From positions 15,829 through 79,828 of the forward strand of contig CAZCJL010000016.1 of NCBI GenBank assembly GCA_964498785.1: a stretch of 64,000 bases of DNA. The letters run 5' to 3'. Numbering within the stretch: position 1 is the stretch's first letter; each line of letters begins with the position of its first letter. The position numbers and the translations under genes are program-made. The notes below the pieces were generated by a model. That model saw only the letters and a program-made list of their open reading frames with translations, had not been told where the DNA came from and made no database searches. The DNA is from Mariaggregatimicrobium sp964498785 (GTDB lineage Bacteria; Zhuqueibacterota; Zhuqueibacteria; Thermofontimicrobiales; Thiofontviventaceae). Of this stretch, positions 63,935 through 64,000 are shown piece by piece.

Positions 63935-64000
63935 ATTCTCTTTCGCATAATTAGTGCCTGAACGAAAACTACTTATTTTCTATTAAAATTCAAAACGTAG

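Overview
This is an AT-rich stretch of a Gram-negative bacterial chromosome. It encodes an outer-membrane export pore, an outer-membrane beta-barrel and a YbgF-type lipoprotein. Shine-Dalgarno motifs are clear in front of most genes, GTG and TTG starts occur, and TSP3/Ig-like periplasmic domains are present. Together these suggest an uncultured-type lineage of the FCB group (Calditrichota/KSB1-like). That placement is inference with low confidence; no rRNA or tRNA lies in the window. Almost everything is on the minus strand, so the biological order runs from right to left.

Right end (63934 to 56113, minus): a cell-wall and cell-shape operon. Its order is LD-carboxypeptidase, exported D-Ala-D-Ala dipeptidase, mreB, mreC, mreD, PBP2 (mrdA), rodA, lgt. 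A sigma70-like promoter (56048-56076) then drives an outer-membrane barrel protein and a YbgF-like TPR lipoprotein, closed by a hairpin terminator (53883-53913). Next come galT, glgA and a STAS-domain protein with a basic tail, closed by another terminator (50243-50285).

Centre (50212 to 3645, minus): one very large exopolysaccharide cluster of about 46.6 kb and 37 genes, nearly all tightly spaced or overlapping by 1-4 nt. It opens with a Wza-like pore, a Wzc-like co-polymerase/tyrosine kinase, a sugar-nucleotide epimerase and a WcaJ-type initiating transferase. It then carries eight GT4, four GT2 and one GT-C glycosyltransferase, two Wzx-type flippases, one Wzy/WaaL-type polymerase or ligase, three hexapeptide acyltransferases, and two asparagine-synthetase-like proteins (one with a dismantled glutaminase site). 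It also has a polysaccharide deacetylase, a GlpD-type oxidase, an alkaline-phosphatase-superfamily enzyme, a nucleotidyltransferase/dehydratase/aminotransferase set for an amino-deoxy sugar, and several polytopic membrane proteins. It ends with two paralogous GH39-type glycoside hydrolases flanking a flippase. The likely product is a decorated, secreted heteropolysaccharide made by a Wzx/Wzy-type route.

Left end: on the plus strand an MBOAT O-acyltransferase and an overlapping SGNH-type membrane protein converge on the cluster and share a bidirectional terminator with it (3586-3620). They probably O-acylate the polymer. Upstream is a 660-bp non-coding region with promoter candidates and two perfect inverted repeats. 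The start of a divergent DASS/SLC13 anion transporter runs off the left edge.

The most unusual points are the AsnB-like protein that has lost all four glutaminase residues, a DPM-like GT2 whose DXD motif is replaced in an ungapped alignment with its intact neighbour, the twin GH39 enzymes bracketing a flippase, the STAS protein with a basic tail, and the barrel protein with a C-terminal hydrophobic helix. No mobile element, CRISPR array or RNA gene was seen.
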